The notes under the pieces: model-generated
Seen by the model: the letters and a program-made list of their open reading frames with translations, nothing else
Database searches by the model: none
Told to the model about the DNA's origin: nothing
From: CAZVCJ01 sp964625745
GTDB lineage: Bacteria > Chloroflexota > Anaerolineae > VGOG01
Direction: 5' to 3'
Assembly: GCA_964625745.1 (NCBI GenBank)
Contig: CAZVCJ010000034.1
Span: 1 to 30,979, forward strand
DNA: 30,979 nt
Made by a program: the position numbers and the translations under genes
Shown: in pieces, positions 1 to 6,312 of the stretch
Layout of the letters: the number at the start of each line of letters is the position of its first letter
Position numbering within the stretch: position 1 is the first letter of the stretch

Positions 1-2
1 AC

Positions 3-524
3 GACGAGGCCGTCGTCTCACTGTACTACGACCGCGACGGCACGGGGCGCGATGGTTGGCTCATCGCTCACTGCCTGAGCGAAGGGGGCGGCAGCTACGT
101 CTGGGACACGTCCGAGGTGGGCAGCGGGACCTACTACGTCTACGGCCGCATAGACGATGGCCGGAACCTGGTCGTGGTGTCCTACAGCACTGGCACGGTC
201 AGGGTGGTGGACTCCATACCGCCAGCGGCGCCCAGTGGGCTCTCGGTCAGTCTGGGAGGCGGCGTGGCAGAGCTGAGCTGGGAGGCCAGCCCGGAAGACG
301 ATGTCATCGGCTACGAGGTGCACTACGGGGATGAACCGTACACCTACACAGGCAGCTACAGCGCCACCAACGTGACCAGCTTCCGCCTGCCTCACAAACC
401 GTCGCCGGAGACCGCGTACATGGCCGTCAGCGCCTACGACAGCTCAGGCAACAGCAGTCCCCCCTCGGAAGGGGTGCGGCTGAGTTTCGTGTATCTACCA
501 GTGGTGTTGAATAATCATCATTAG
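3..524 (+). CDS. Secreted FnIII-domain protein, C-terminal part
   Basis: The reading frame is open from the first bases, so the start lies left of the window; 173 residues are visible. The first ~65 residues form a beta-rich segment (VSLYYDRDGTG, then YVWDTSEVGSGTYYVYGRID) of the type repeated in large secreted proteins. A fibronectin type III domain follows (PPAAPSGLSV, then ELSWEASPEDDVIGYEVHYG, then AYMAVSAYDSSGN). The protein ends in VYLPVVLNNHH. Many Chloroflexota exoproteins end in a similar short YLPLV-type tail, probably a sorting or anchoring signal, but its function is not established. The enzymatic part, if any, is outside the window. The downstream small gene follows after 16 nt. 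Confidence 0.8.
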   Translation, partial: DEAVVSLYYDRDGTGRDGWLIAHCLSEGGGSYVWDTSEVGSGTYYVYGRIDDGRNLVVVSYSTGTVRVVDSIPPAAPSGLSVSLGGGVAELSWEASPEDDVIGYEVHYGDEPYTYTGSYSATNVTSFRLPHKPSPETAYMAVSAYDSSGNSSPPSEGVRLSFVYLPVVLNNHH

Positions 525-540
525 GAAAGGAGGAATTGGC

Positions 541-636
541 GTGGGTTCTGTCAAGAAATGGCGAAATAAGAAGATAGCCAAGCATAAGCACAGAAAGCGA
601 TTGAAGTTGACTCGTTGGCAGAGGCGGAAGAAGTAG
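541..636 (+). CDS. bS22/COX24 (AURKAIP1)-like small ribosomal protein, 31 aa
   Basis: This tiny gene starts at GTG with an excellent Shine-Dalgarno (AAAGGAGG at 526-533, 7 nt before the start). The product begins MGSVKKWRNKK and ends LTRWQRRKK, and 16 or so of its 31 residues are Lys/Arg. Its length, the MGSV start, the central KHKHRK and the terminal TRxQRRK match the 30-34 aa AURKAIP1/COX24-domain family. That family includes the mycobacterial bS22 protein seen near the decoding centre of the small subunit. It is expected to bind 16S rRNA. It is too short for most gene callers. The assignment is by motif recall; no alignment was run. Confidence 0.82.
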   Translation: MGSVKKWRNKKIAKHKHRKRLKLTRWQRRKK

Positions 637-679
637 GACCATGAAGCCCGAACTGCCGATAGACCGTGAAACGTGAAGA

Positions 680-711
680 CGTGAAACGTGAACAACTGTT
701 CACGTTTCACG
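680..711 (+). repeat. Perfect 15-bp inverted repeat, GAAACGTGAA family
   Basis: The arms CGTGAAACGTGAACA (680-694) and TGTTCACGTTTCACG (697-711) are perfect inverted repeats with a 2-nt centre. They sit in a field of direct GTGAAACGTGAA units (665-720). The structure lies between the bS22-like gene and the thymidylyltransferase. It could act as a hairpin terminator lacking a U-tract, but its resemblance to the other AAACCTGGAA-type palindromes in this window suggests a dispersed repeat. Confidence 0.8.
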
Positions 712-767
712 CTTCACGCATCACTTTTTACCACGCGCACTGACAAGGCTTAGACATAGGAGTTGCG

Positions 768-1832
768 ATGAAGGGCTTGATTCTGAGCGGGGGCAAGGGC
801 ACGCGCCTCAGGCCCATTACCTACACCAGCGCCAAGCAGCTGGTGCCAGTGGCCAACCGCCCGGTGGTGTTTCGCGTCCTCGATGCTATGGTAGAAGCGG
901 GCATCACCGATATCTGCATCGTGGTAGGCGACACAGCGCCAGTGATCGAGGCTGCCGTGGGCGACGGCTCCGCCTGGGGAGCCAGGGTGACCTACGTCCA
1001 ACAAGAGGCGCCTTTGGGCCTGGCTCATGCCGTCAAGATAGCCGAGGACTTCCTCAGCGGTGATCGCTTCGTGATGGTTCTCGGCGACAACGTCATTGAG
1101 GGCGGTATCACCTCGTTAGTGAAGCAGTTCACCGGCAGCGACTGGAACGCTCAAATCGTCCTCAAGCAGGTGGAGAATCCACAGCAGTTTGGTGTAGCCG
1201 AGTTGCGAGATGGACGGATAGCTCGCCTGGTGGAAAAACCAAAGCACCCTCCCAGCGACCTGGCTGTGGTGGGCATCTACATGTTCGATCATCACGTCTT
1301 TGAGGCGGTCAACGCGATACGGCCTTCCTGGCGGGGTGAGCTAGAGATCACCGATGCCATCCAGTACCTGATAGAACAGGGTTATCAGGTCTATCCCTAC
1401 ATCCATGAAGGTTGGTGGATAGACACGGGCAAGATGGAGGACATGCTGGAGGCTAACCGCCTGGTTTTGGAGTCCAACGAGTCTCGGGTAGAGGGCTTTG
1501 TTGACGCCGACTCTAAGGTCAACGGCAAGGTCGTTATCGAGAAAGATGCCGAGATTATCAACAGTACCGTGCGCGGCCCGGCTATCATCGGCGAACGAAC
1601 CAGGGTGGTGAACGCCTACATCGGCCCTTATACCTCCATCTACCACGACTGCCTCATCGCCGACTGCGAGATCGAGCATTCCATCATCATGGAGCACTGC
1701 AAGATTGAGGACATTCACCACCGCATCGAGGACAGCCTGATCGGGCGCAACGTAGAGATAGTCCGCTCGCCCGCCAAGCCCCGGGCCTACAAGATGGTGT
1801 TGGGGGATCATAGTAAGGTGGGGATACTTTAG
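768..1832 (+). CDS. rfbA: Glucose-1-phosphate thymidylyltransferase, long form
   Basis: The 354-residue product condenses a sugar 1-phosphate with dTTP to dTDP-sugar, the first step of dTDP-deoxyhexose synthesis. The nucleotide-binding signature GGKGTRLRP is at residues 8-16, followed by KQLVPVANRP; the sugar-site EKP is in RLVEKPKHPPSD. The C-terminal third (about 245-345) has hexapeptide-like turns (IINSTVRGPAIIG, IGPYTSIYHDC), as in the long RmlA family that carries a left-handed beta-helix tail. An AGGAG Shine-Dalgarno lies at 757-761. The next-step enzyme, dTDP-glucose 4,6-dehydratase, is encoded 23 kb away at 25126. Exact sugar specificity is not visible. Confidence 0.92.
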   Translation: MKGLILSGGKGTRLRPITYTSAKQLVPVANRPVVFRVLDAMVEAGITDICIVVGDTAPVIEAAVGDGSAWGARVTYVQQEAPLGLAHAVKIAEDFLSGDRFVMVLGDNVIEGGITSLVKQFTGSDWNAQIVLKQVENPQQFGVAELRDGRIARLVEKPKHPPSDLAVVGIYMFDHHVFEAVNAIRPSWRGELEITDAIQYLIEQGYQVYPYIHEGWWIDTGKMEDMLEANRLVLESNESRVEGFVDADSKVNGKVVIEKDAEIINSTVRGPAIIGERTRVVNAYIGPYTSIYHDCLIADCEIEHSIIMEHCKIEDIHHRIEDSLIGRNVEIVRSPAKPRAYKMVLGDHSKVGIL

Positions 1833-1845
1833 GGAGGGAAGTAGA

Positions 1846-2304
1846 ATGGCGACTCTATGGTCTAATCTGCCGTCTGAGGCATCGCGGGATATTGCCCGCC
1901 TGATAGCCTCAGGACGTTACAAAAGCGTGGATGAGGTTTTGACCGCTGCCACGCGACAACTCATCGCCGTTGAGGAGAAGGCAGCCGTCATCGAGCCTAC
2001 GCCCGTGCGCCTCACGGCCCAGATCGAGTGGTCAGATGGCCAGTGCTGTGCCTATTGCCCAGAGCTTGACCTGGTCACAGCGATGGACACCGAGGAGGAA
2101 GCCCTCACCGACCTGGCGGAGATGGCAGTGGAGTACGCGGAGGATTACCTGGAGGACTTGACTTTTTATGCCAAAAGTCCTAATCGGGCGGAACATCTCC
2201 CATTTATCCTGGCTGTCGCCGAGTGCACGACCGATGTGTACGATGTTGAAGGTGTGCGCAAGGTACGAGGGCTTTTCGGGAGTAAGCACGAGGCGATAAC
2301 TTGA
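1846..2304 (+). CDS. RHH-HicB-like antitoxin fusion
   Basis: The product has 152 residues. The first ~45 (SEASRDIARLIASGRYKSVDEVLTAA) resemble a ParD/CopG-like ribbon-helix-helix DNA-binding segment. Residues ~52-105 (LTAQIEWSDGQCCAYCPELD, then EEALTDLAEMAVEYAEDYLED) resemble the HicB partial RNase H-like fold. HicB antitoxins normally carry the DNA-binding domain at the C-terminus, so an N-terminal RHH-like segment is the reverse order. No HicA-like toxin is adjacent; the next gene is a broken DUF433 gene. The strong SD GGAGGGAAG precedes the ATG by 5 nt and the gene follows the thymidylyltransferase after 13 nt. Function is inferred. Confidence 0.65.
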   Translation: MATLWSNLPSEASRDIARLIASGRYKSVDEVLTAATRQLIAVEEKAAVIEPTPVRLTAQIEWSDGQCCAYCPELDLVTAMDTEEEALTDLAEMAVEYAEDYLEDLTFYAKSPNRAEHLPFILAVAECTTDVYDVEGVRKVRGLFGSKHEAIT

Positions 2305-2339
2305 TGGTCGCCTTCGCTGGAGACAAGAGGGGGAATCCA

Positions 2340-2546
2340 ATGTTTGGCTTTGACCGGATCACTTTTGATCCGAACATCATGGGAGGCAGAGCATGAGTCA
2401 GGGGGATGCGCGTCCCTGTTGCCTTGATCTTGAATCTGGTCGCTAACGGGATGACACCCGAGGAGATCATCCGGGCTTATCCGTATCTGGAGCCGGAAGA
2501 TATCCAGCAGGCGCTGCATTACGCGGTTTACCTCCATGGCCGTTAG
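2340..2546 (+). pseudogene. DUF433 antitoxin-like gene with one TGA codon
   Basis: Reading from ATG 2340 gives MFGFDRITFDPNIMGGRA, then TGA (2394-2396), then VRGMRVPVALILNLVANGMT and the rest of a DUF433 protein to TAG at 2544. DUF433 proteins normally read GRACIRGMRIPV, so the stop lies exactly at the usual Cys codon (TGC to TGA, one base). Everything else of the ~68-codon domain is intact, including PEEIIRAYPYLEPEDIQQAL. A GAGGGGG ribosome site precedes the ATG. DUF433 genes usually pair with a DUF5615 PIN-like toxin, and none is recognisable downstream. It may be a recent pseudogene, a sequencing error, or restarted at ATG 2406. Confidence 0.75.
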
Positions 2547-2786
2547 CGAGAGGGCTTTCCATACCCACGCCTTACAGAGGCGAGGTGAAGCATAAGCCAT
2601 AGCAGGCGAGTTATCCAAAAGGATCGCTGAGAAGAGAGCGATAAATTCTCACCCTAACAGCAAAACAAAGAGGAAAATTGCTTCCCTCCCTGGGCCAGCC
2701 CCCAGGATGCTAGAGGATTCTCAATTGGTCGAGTGGGCGGCGGGCTGGCGCCCAAACACCAAACATATTATACGGGGAGGTTTAAC

Positions 2787-3548
2787 ATGAGACAGCAAAG
2801 GATTTCGAGACAATTCTATAGACCCCTGATACGGGCTGGGGTCACATTGGTGATGCTTTGGGTAATTGGGGTAGTCCTCAAGAGATTGCCAATGCTCCAG
2901 GATCTCCGGTTGCCTGAGGTACCCTTCTCAGGGGCCACAATCGCGGGGATGGCCGTCTCTCTGTTTATGGTGGGTATCCTCGTTGGGTTCGCCACAGAAT
3001 TCGGACGCCAATTGCGGGTGGCATTGCCTCAGTTTCCAGAGAGTGGGGTGGTGGTAGCTTCACTGGTGTACATCATTGCCATAGTGCTTGCCTACGACAC
3101 CCTTTCCCCTCTGGGCCAACTCCTTTTGAAAGAGGACGTTTGGATCTATCAGCTAGGTTTCCTGGCGCTGACGTTGATCCCAGTATGTATAGGTGGGCTC
3201 ACATTGTACAGGAATGCCGATAAGATCACCGATCTGTTCACTACAAGGATAGCTAAGGGTACCGCTGAGGTGGTGACCTGTCCTAAGTGCAGGGCGCCTA
3301 ACGAGCGGGGTGCCAAGTTCTGTGTTAAGTGTGGTACGGAGTTGGTAATCCCGGAGAAAGTCGAGGTCATCGCCTGCCCTAAGTGCGGGGTGGCAAATGC
3401 GCCAGGGGCAAAGTTTTGCTCTCAATGTGGTGCGGATTTGGCACCACCTGAGAAACCCAAGATTATCACCTGCCCCAAGTGCGGGGCGAAGAATGAACCA
3501 GACGCCAGGTTCTGCACCCGGTGCGGAGCCGAGTTGCCCCCAACATAA
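2787..3548 (+). CDS. Polytopic membrane protein with three C-terminal zinc ribbons
   Basis: The 253-residue product has about four hydrophobic spans in its first ~150 residues (VTLVMLWVIGVVL, GMAVSLFMVGILVGF, VVVASLVYIIAIVLAY, LGFLALTLIPVCIGGLTLY). Three tandem double-Cys zinc ribbons of ~35 residues follow (CPKCRAPNERGAKFCVKCG, CPKCGVANAPGAKFCSQCG, CPKCGAKNEPDARFCTRCG). The ATG at 2787 is chosen over an upstream GTG (2733) because GGGGAGG lies at 2774-2780. Function is unknown; it is the first of a run of zinc-ribbon envelope genes. The 240 nt upstream (2547-2786) hold no gene that I can support. Its TATTAT (2766-2771) could be a -10, but no convincing -35 was found. Confidence 0.82.
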   Translation: MRQQRISRQFYRPLIRAGVTLVMLWVIGVVLKRLPMLQDLRLPEVPFSGATIAGMAVSLFMVGILVGFATEFGRQLRVALPQFPESGVVVASLVYIIAIVLAYDTLSPLGQLLLKEDVWIYQLGFLALTLIPVCIGGLTLYRNADKITDLFTTRIAKGTAEVVTCPKCRAPNERGAKFCVKCGTELVIPEKVEVIACPKCGVANAPGAKFCSQCGADLAPPEKPKIITCPKCGAKNEPDARFCTRCGAELPPT

Positions 3549-3625
3549 AGCTAAAGCTGCTTATCATTTGCCATTTACAAGCACATCCCGCTGCAAGGGG
3601 ACGTGAATACGAGGAGGTCAACAAG

Positions 3626-4258
3626 ATGGGTCAATTACAAAGAATATTCCCGTCAGTATTGTCTTGCCGGAAAGCGCTTCTGGCCGTGATTATGGGTGTT
3701 CTGCTGCTTGCTGGCTGCGGCACCACGGAAACCGAGGTCACTTTTTACGAGGAGGAAAGCTGGCATTGTGTAACGCGGCTAACGGTCCCCGCCGAGTTAC
3801 TCGAGCTGGAAGGCGGCGAGGAGGCAGTGGAGAGCGAGGCACTATCCAACTTCCAGGCCCAGGCCCCGGGGGTTGAGCTATCCTGGGAGAAAGAGTACAG
3901 CGGCCGAGATGTGGTGTATCACTTCACGCTCGACGGAACGGGGTGGGAAGAACTGAATCGGTTTGTTTTCGATAGCGGGGCCTCCATCACCAAGGAGGAC
4001 GATAAGGTACATGTCCGCTACTCAATCCCATGGGGTGGTGAACTGGTATACTCATCCTTAACGCTGAAAGGGGACAAGATCATTTCCAGCAATGCCGACG
4101 AGACCACCGACGGAAGTGCTATCTGGTATAACCCTACGGGTACTATCGAAGCAGTCTTGGTCGAAAAGGCCCATATCGATTGGTTTGTGATCTTACCCTT
4201 TGTCTTCGCCTTCCTAATAGTTGGAATAATGGTTTTCAGATCGCTACGCCGATTATAG
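3626..4258 (+). CDS. Lipoprotein with C-terminal membrane anchor (DUF3153/LppM-like?)
   Basis: The product has 210 residues. The N-terminus has a basic segment, a hydrophobic core and the lipobox LLAGC, with the lipidated Cys at about residue 31. The body is a beta-rich region of ~150 residues (TEVTFYEEESWHCVTRLTVP, then WEELNRFVFDSG). It ends in a transmembrane helix (WFVILPFVFAFLIVGIMVF) and FRSLRRL. A lipobox plus a C-terminal helix around a beta domain recalls DUF3153/LppM-type proteins, but that is only a likeness. The start at 3626 is supported by GAGGAGG at 3611-3617; the frame is open upstream to 3521, overlapping the previous gene, without a better site. Confidence 0.75.
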   Translation: MGQLQRIFPSVLSCRKALLAVIMGVLLLAGCGTTETEVTFYEEESWHCVTRLTVPAELLELEGGEEAVESEALSNFQAQAPGVELSWEKEYSGRDVVYHFTLDGTGWEELNRFVFDSGASITKEDDKVHVRYSIPWGGELVYSSLTLKGDKIISSNADETTDGSAIWYNPTGTIEAVLVEKAHIDWFVILPFVFAFLIVGIMVFRSLRRL

Positions 4259-4324
4259 GAAACACTCCTCACAGCACTCTAACGACCCAAATAGCGGATT
4301 CATGTTGGCCTAAAGGAATGAATC

Positions 4325-4819
4325 ATGTTCTGTCCAAAATGCGGTACCGAAAACAAAGACACGGCCAAGTTCTGCAAGAATTGTGGCCAAGCATTGTCCG
4401 GTGCTGAGCTGCAGCGAGGAAGGGCAGCACCGATCACTGTGCAAAGAAAGCCATCTACCATGCTGTTAGCTTTCACCGTAGTGTTACTTACGCTAGCGGG
4501 GGTCTATAGTTACATTTGGCTGGGAGGCCCTTTGCCTTCGTCCTTGACCAAGATGGTTAAAGAGCCCGTAATAGTTACCAGGGAGGTCCCAGTCACTAGG
4601 ATAGTCACCAAAGAAGCTGTTGTCGGGAGGCCAATAACACCTGTCTGCCCCACCCCCGAGGTGATCGTGAAGGAGGTAATCGTCGACAAAGAGGTTCCGG
4701 TCACCGTCGAGGTCGTGGTCGTGAAGGAAGTGCCTGTCGAGGTCATCAAGGAGGTCGTGGTCCCGGTTGAAGTCACAAGGATTGTCATCAAGGAAGTGCC
4801 GGTGCCCCCCTCGCCCTGA
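4325..4819 (+). CDS. Zinc-ribbon membrane protein with EVPV-rich tail
   Basis: The product has 164 residues. A zinc ribbon is formed by Cys 3, 6, 17 and 20 (MFCPKCGTENKDTA start). A single transmembrane helix spans about 46-66, and a ~95-residue tail is made of repeated valine/glutamate/lysine words (EVPVTRIV, VIVKEVIVDKEVPVTVEVV, VEVIKEVVVPVEV). The ribbon should be cytoplasmic and the tail outside. EVPV-type tails are frequent between the membrane and the exported domains of Chloroflexota proteins. Here nothing follows the tail, so the gene may be a truncated version of its longer neighbours. AAAGGAA precedes the ATG. Confidence 0.8.
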   Translation: MFCPKCGTENKDTAKFCKNCGQALSGAELQRGRAAPITVQRKPSTMLLAFTVVLLTLAGVYSYIWLGGPLPSSLTKMVKEPVIVTREVPVTRIVTKEAVVGRPITPVCPTPEVIVKEVIVDKEVPVTVEVVVVKEVPVEVIKEVVVPVEVTRIVIKEVPVPPSP

Positions 4820-4890
4820 CTCCTGAGCCGGCCGTTGCTGCGGAAGAGAAGGTGTTTGCCAAGACGCGGCGACGGAAGGAGGAGGCGATT

Positions 4891-6291
4891 ATGTTCTGTC
4901 CAAACTGCGGTACCGAAAATAAAGACACTGCCAGGTTTTGCAAGAGTTGTGGTCAGCCCTTCGGGGCACCTGCAGCGCCCAAGCGCCGGAAGCCATCTTG
5001 GCTGACAGTGGTTTGGCTGTTGATGGTTGCACTGGTCTGTGTGGTTGCTGGGATCGCTATCTATTCGCGTCTTAACGAGGAAGGGATAGCCGCGTTAGTA
5101 ACGTTTATCACTACCCTGACAAAACAGACGCCGGTATGGCCTCCTCCAAGCGAGCCGAAGGCGGTGATACTACCTACTGTCACATCACCGGCGACTGCGA
5201 CGAGCCCACCGACTCCTGCTCCACCATCGGCGACGCCCTCTCCAACTGAGGCCTTGACGAGCGTGCCACCAACTGCCACGCCGACTTCTATGCCCACCCC
5301 GATTCCACCATCGGCGACGCCCTCCCCAACTGAGACCTTGACGAGCGTGCCACCGACCGCCACGCCGACTCCTGTACCCACCCCTGTTCCACCATCGGCG
5401 ACGCCCTCTCCAACTGAGACCTTGACGAGCGTGCCACCAACTGCCACGCCGACTTCTATACCCACCCCGATCAAGATGTCTGGCGAGATTGCGTTCCTCT
5501 CTGAACGGGATGGCAACTGCGAGATCTATGTCATAGACCTAACCGACAATAGCCAGAAGAAACTTACTAATAACTCAGCGTATGACGGTGAGCCCGACTG
5601 GTCACCGGACGGCCGCTGGATCGCCTTCGATACAAATCGGGACGGGAATTATGAAATCTATATCATGGACTTTGATGGAGGGGGTGTGCTCAACCTCACG
5701 CAGAGCCCTCAAAGGGAGCGCGAACCCGATTGGTCGCCTGACGGCTCGATGATAGCTTATGAGGCCGGCGACTCGCAGGAAACGCTGGAAATCTACATCA
5801 TGGATGCTGATGGGGCCAATCGGAGAAGACTCACGAACAACCCCTTCCCCGATAGGGCTCCCGCTTGGTCTCCCGACGGCCGCAGGATAGCGTTTATGTC
5901 CAAGAGGGAGGGAAGATGGCAGATTTACGTCCTTGACCTAGAAAGCGGTACAACCAGCCAAATTACTAATCACCCCGATGATTGTAGGTTTCCCACCTGG
6001 TCGCCAGATGGGCGCTACATAGCCTTCAATACCCTTACGGATGAACCGGGAGATAATGTGGGTCAGATATGGGTCGTAGATGCAGACGGGACGAATCCCC
6101 GAATGTTGACCAGGCTTGATCGGGATGGCAGGAACGGGAGGCCAGCTTGGTCACCTGAGGGAACGAAGATTGTCTTTAACTCCAACCGTGATGGTGACTA
6201 TGAGATATACATAATGGACATGGATGGCGCAAACCCACAGCGCTTGACCTATTCGGCACGAGATGATTACCAGCCCGATTGGTCCGAGTAG
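4891..6291 (+). CDS. Zinc-ribbon membrane protein with TolB/PD40 beta-propeller
   Basis: The product has 466 residues. The N-terminal zinc ribbon has Cys 3, 6, 17 and 20, with one transmembrane helix at about 33-57 (WLTVVWLLMVALVCVVAGIAI). A Pro/Thr/Ser linker (about 85-195) contains three 28-residue repeats. About six PD40/TolB-like blades follow from residue ~197, recognisable by EPDWSPDGRWIAF and DGNYEIYIMDFDGG motifs. Such propellers usually mediate protein binding at the cell surface. AAGGAGGAGG lies just before the ATG at 4891, which also matches the MFCP start of its siblings; an in-frame ATG at 4852 has no such support. Confidence 0.88.
   Translation: MFCPNCGTENKDTARFCKSCGQPFGAPAAPKRRKPSWLTVVWLLMVALVCVVAGIAIYSRLNEEGIAALVTFITTLTKQTPVWPPPSEPKAVILPTVTSPATATSPPTPAPPSATPSPTEALTSVPPTATPTSMPTPIPPSATPSPTETLTSVPPTATPTPVPTPVPPSATPSPTETLTSVPPTATPTSIPTPIKMSGEIAFLSERDGNCEIYVIDLTDNSQKKLTNNSAYDGEPDWSPDGRWIAFDTNRDGNYEIYIMDFDGGGVLNLTQSPQREREPDWSPDGSMIAYEAGDSQETLEIYIMDADGANRRRLTNNPFPDRAPAWSPDGRRIAFMSKREGRWQIYVLDLESGTTSQITNHPDDCRFPTWSPDGRYIAFNTLTDEPGDNVGQIWVVDADGTNPRMLTRLDRDGRNGRPAWSPEGTKIVFNSNRDGDYEIYIMDMDGANPQRLTYSARDDYQPDWSE
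5221..5472 (+). repeat. Three 84-bp tandem repeats inside the propeller gene
   Basis: Copies start at 5221, 5305 and 5389 and differ at only a few bases each. Each encodes 28 residues of the type PPSATPSPTETLTSVPPTAT. The length is a multiple of three, so copy number can change without breaking the gene. This makes it a candidate for length variation between strains in the extracellular linker. Confidence 0.9.
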
Positions 6292-6312
6292 TCTCATTGA
6301 AGGGAGATGATC

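Noticed and set aside
660..720. Short regularly spaced GTGAAACGTGAA units as a CRISPR or operator array
   Set aside because: Units are imperfect and form one palindrome. They resemble other dispersed repeats in the window.
2394..2396. Selenocysteine or other UGA recoding in the DUF433 gene
   Set aside because: No downstream SECIS-like hairpin was evident by eye, and a single-base nonsense change is simpler. It is kept only as a check item.
5221..5472. CRISPR-like array
   Set aside because: The three 84-bp units are directly contiguous, have no spacers, and encode a Pro/Thr linker in frame.
5061..5516. Long minus-strand reading frame opposite the Pro/Thr linker
   Set aside because: Its valine/glycine repeat product is only the reverse of the tandem repeat. 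It has no ribosome site.
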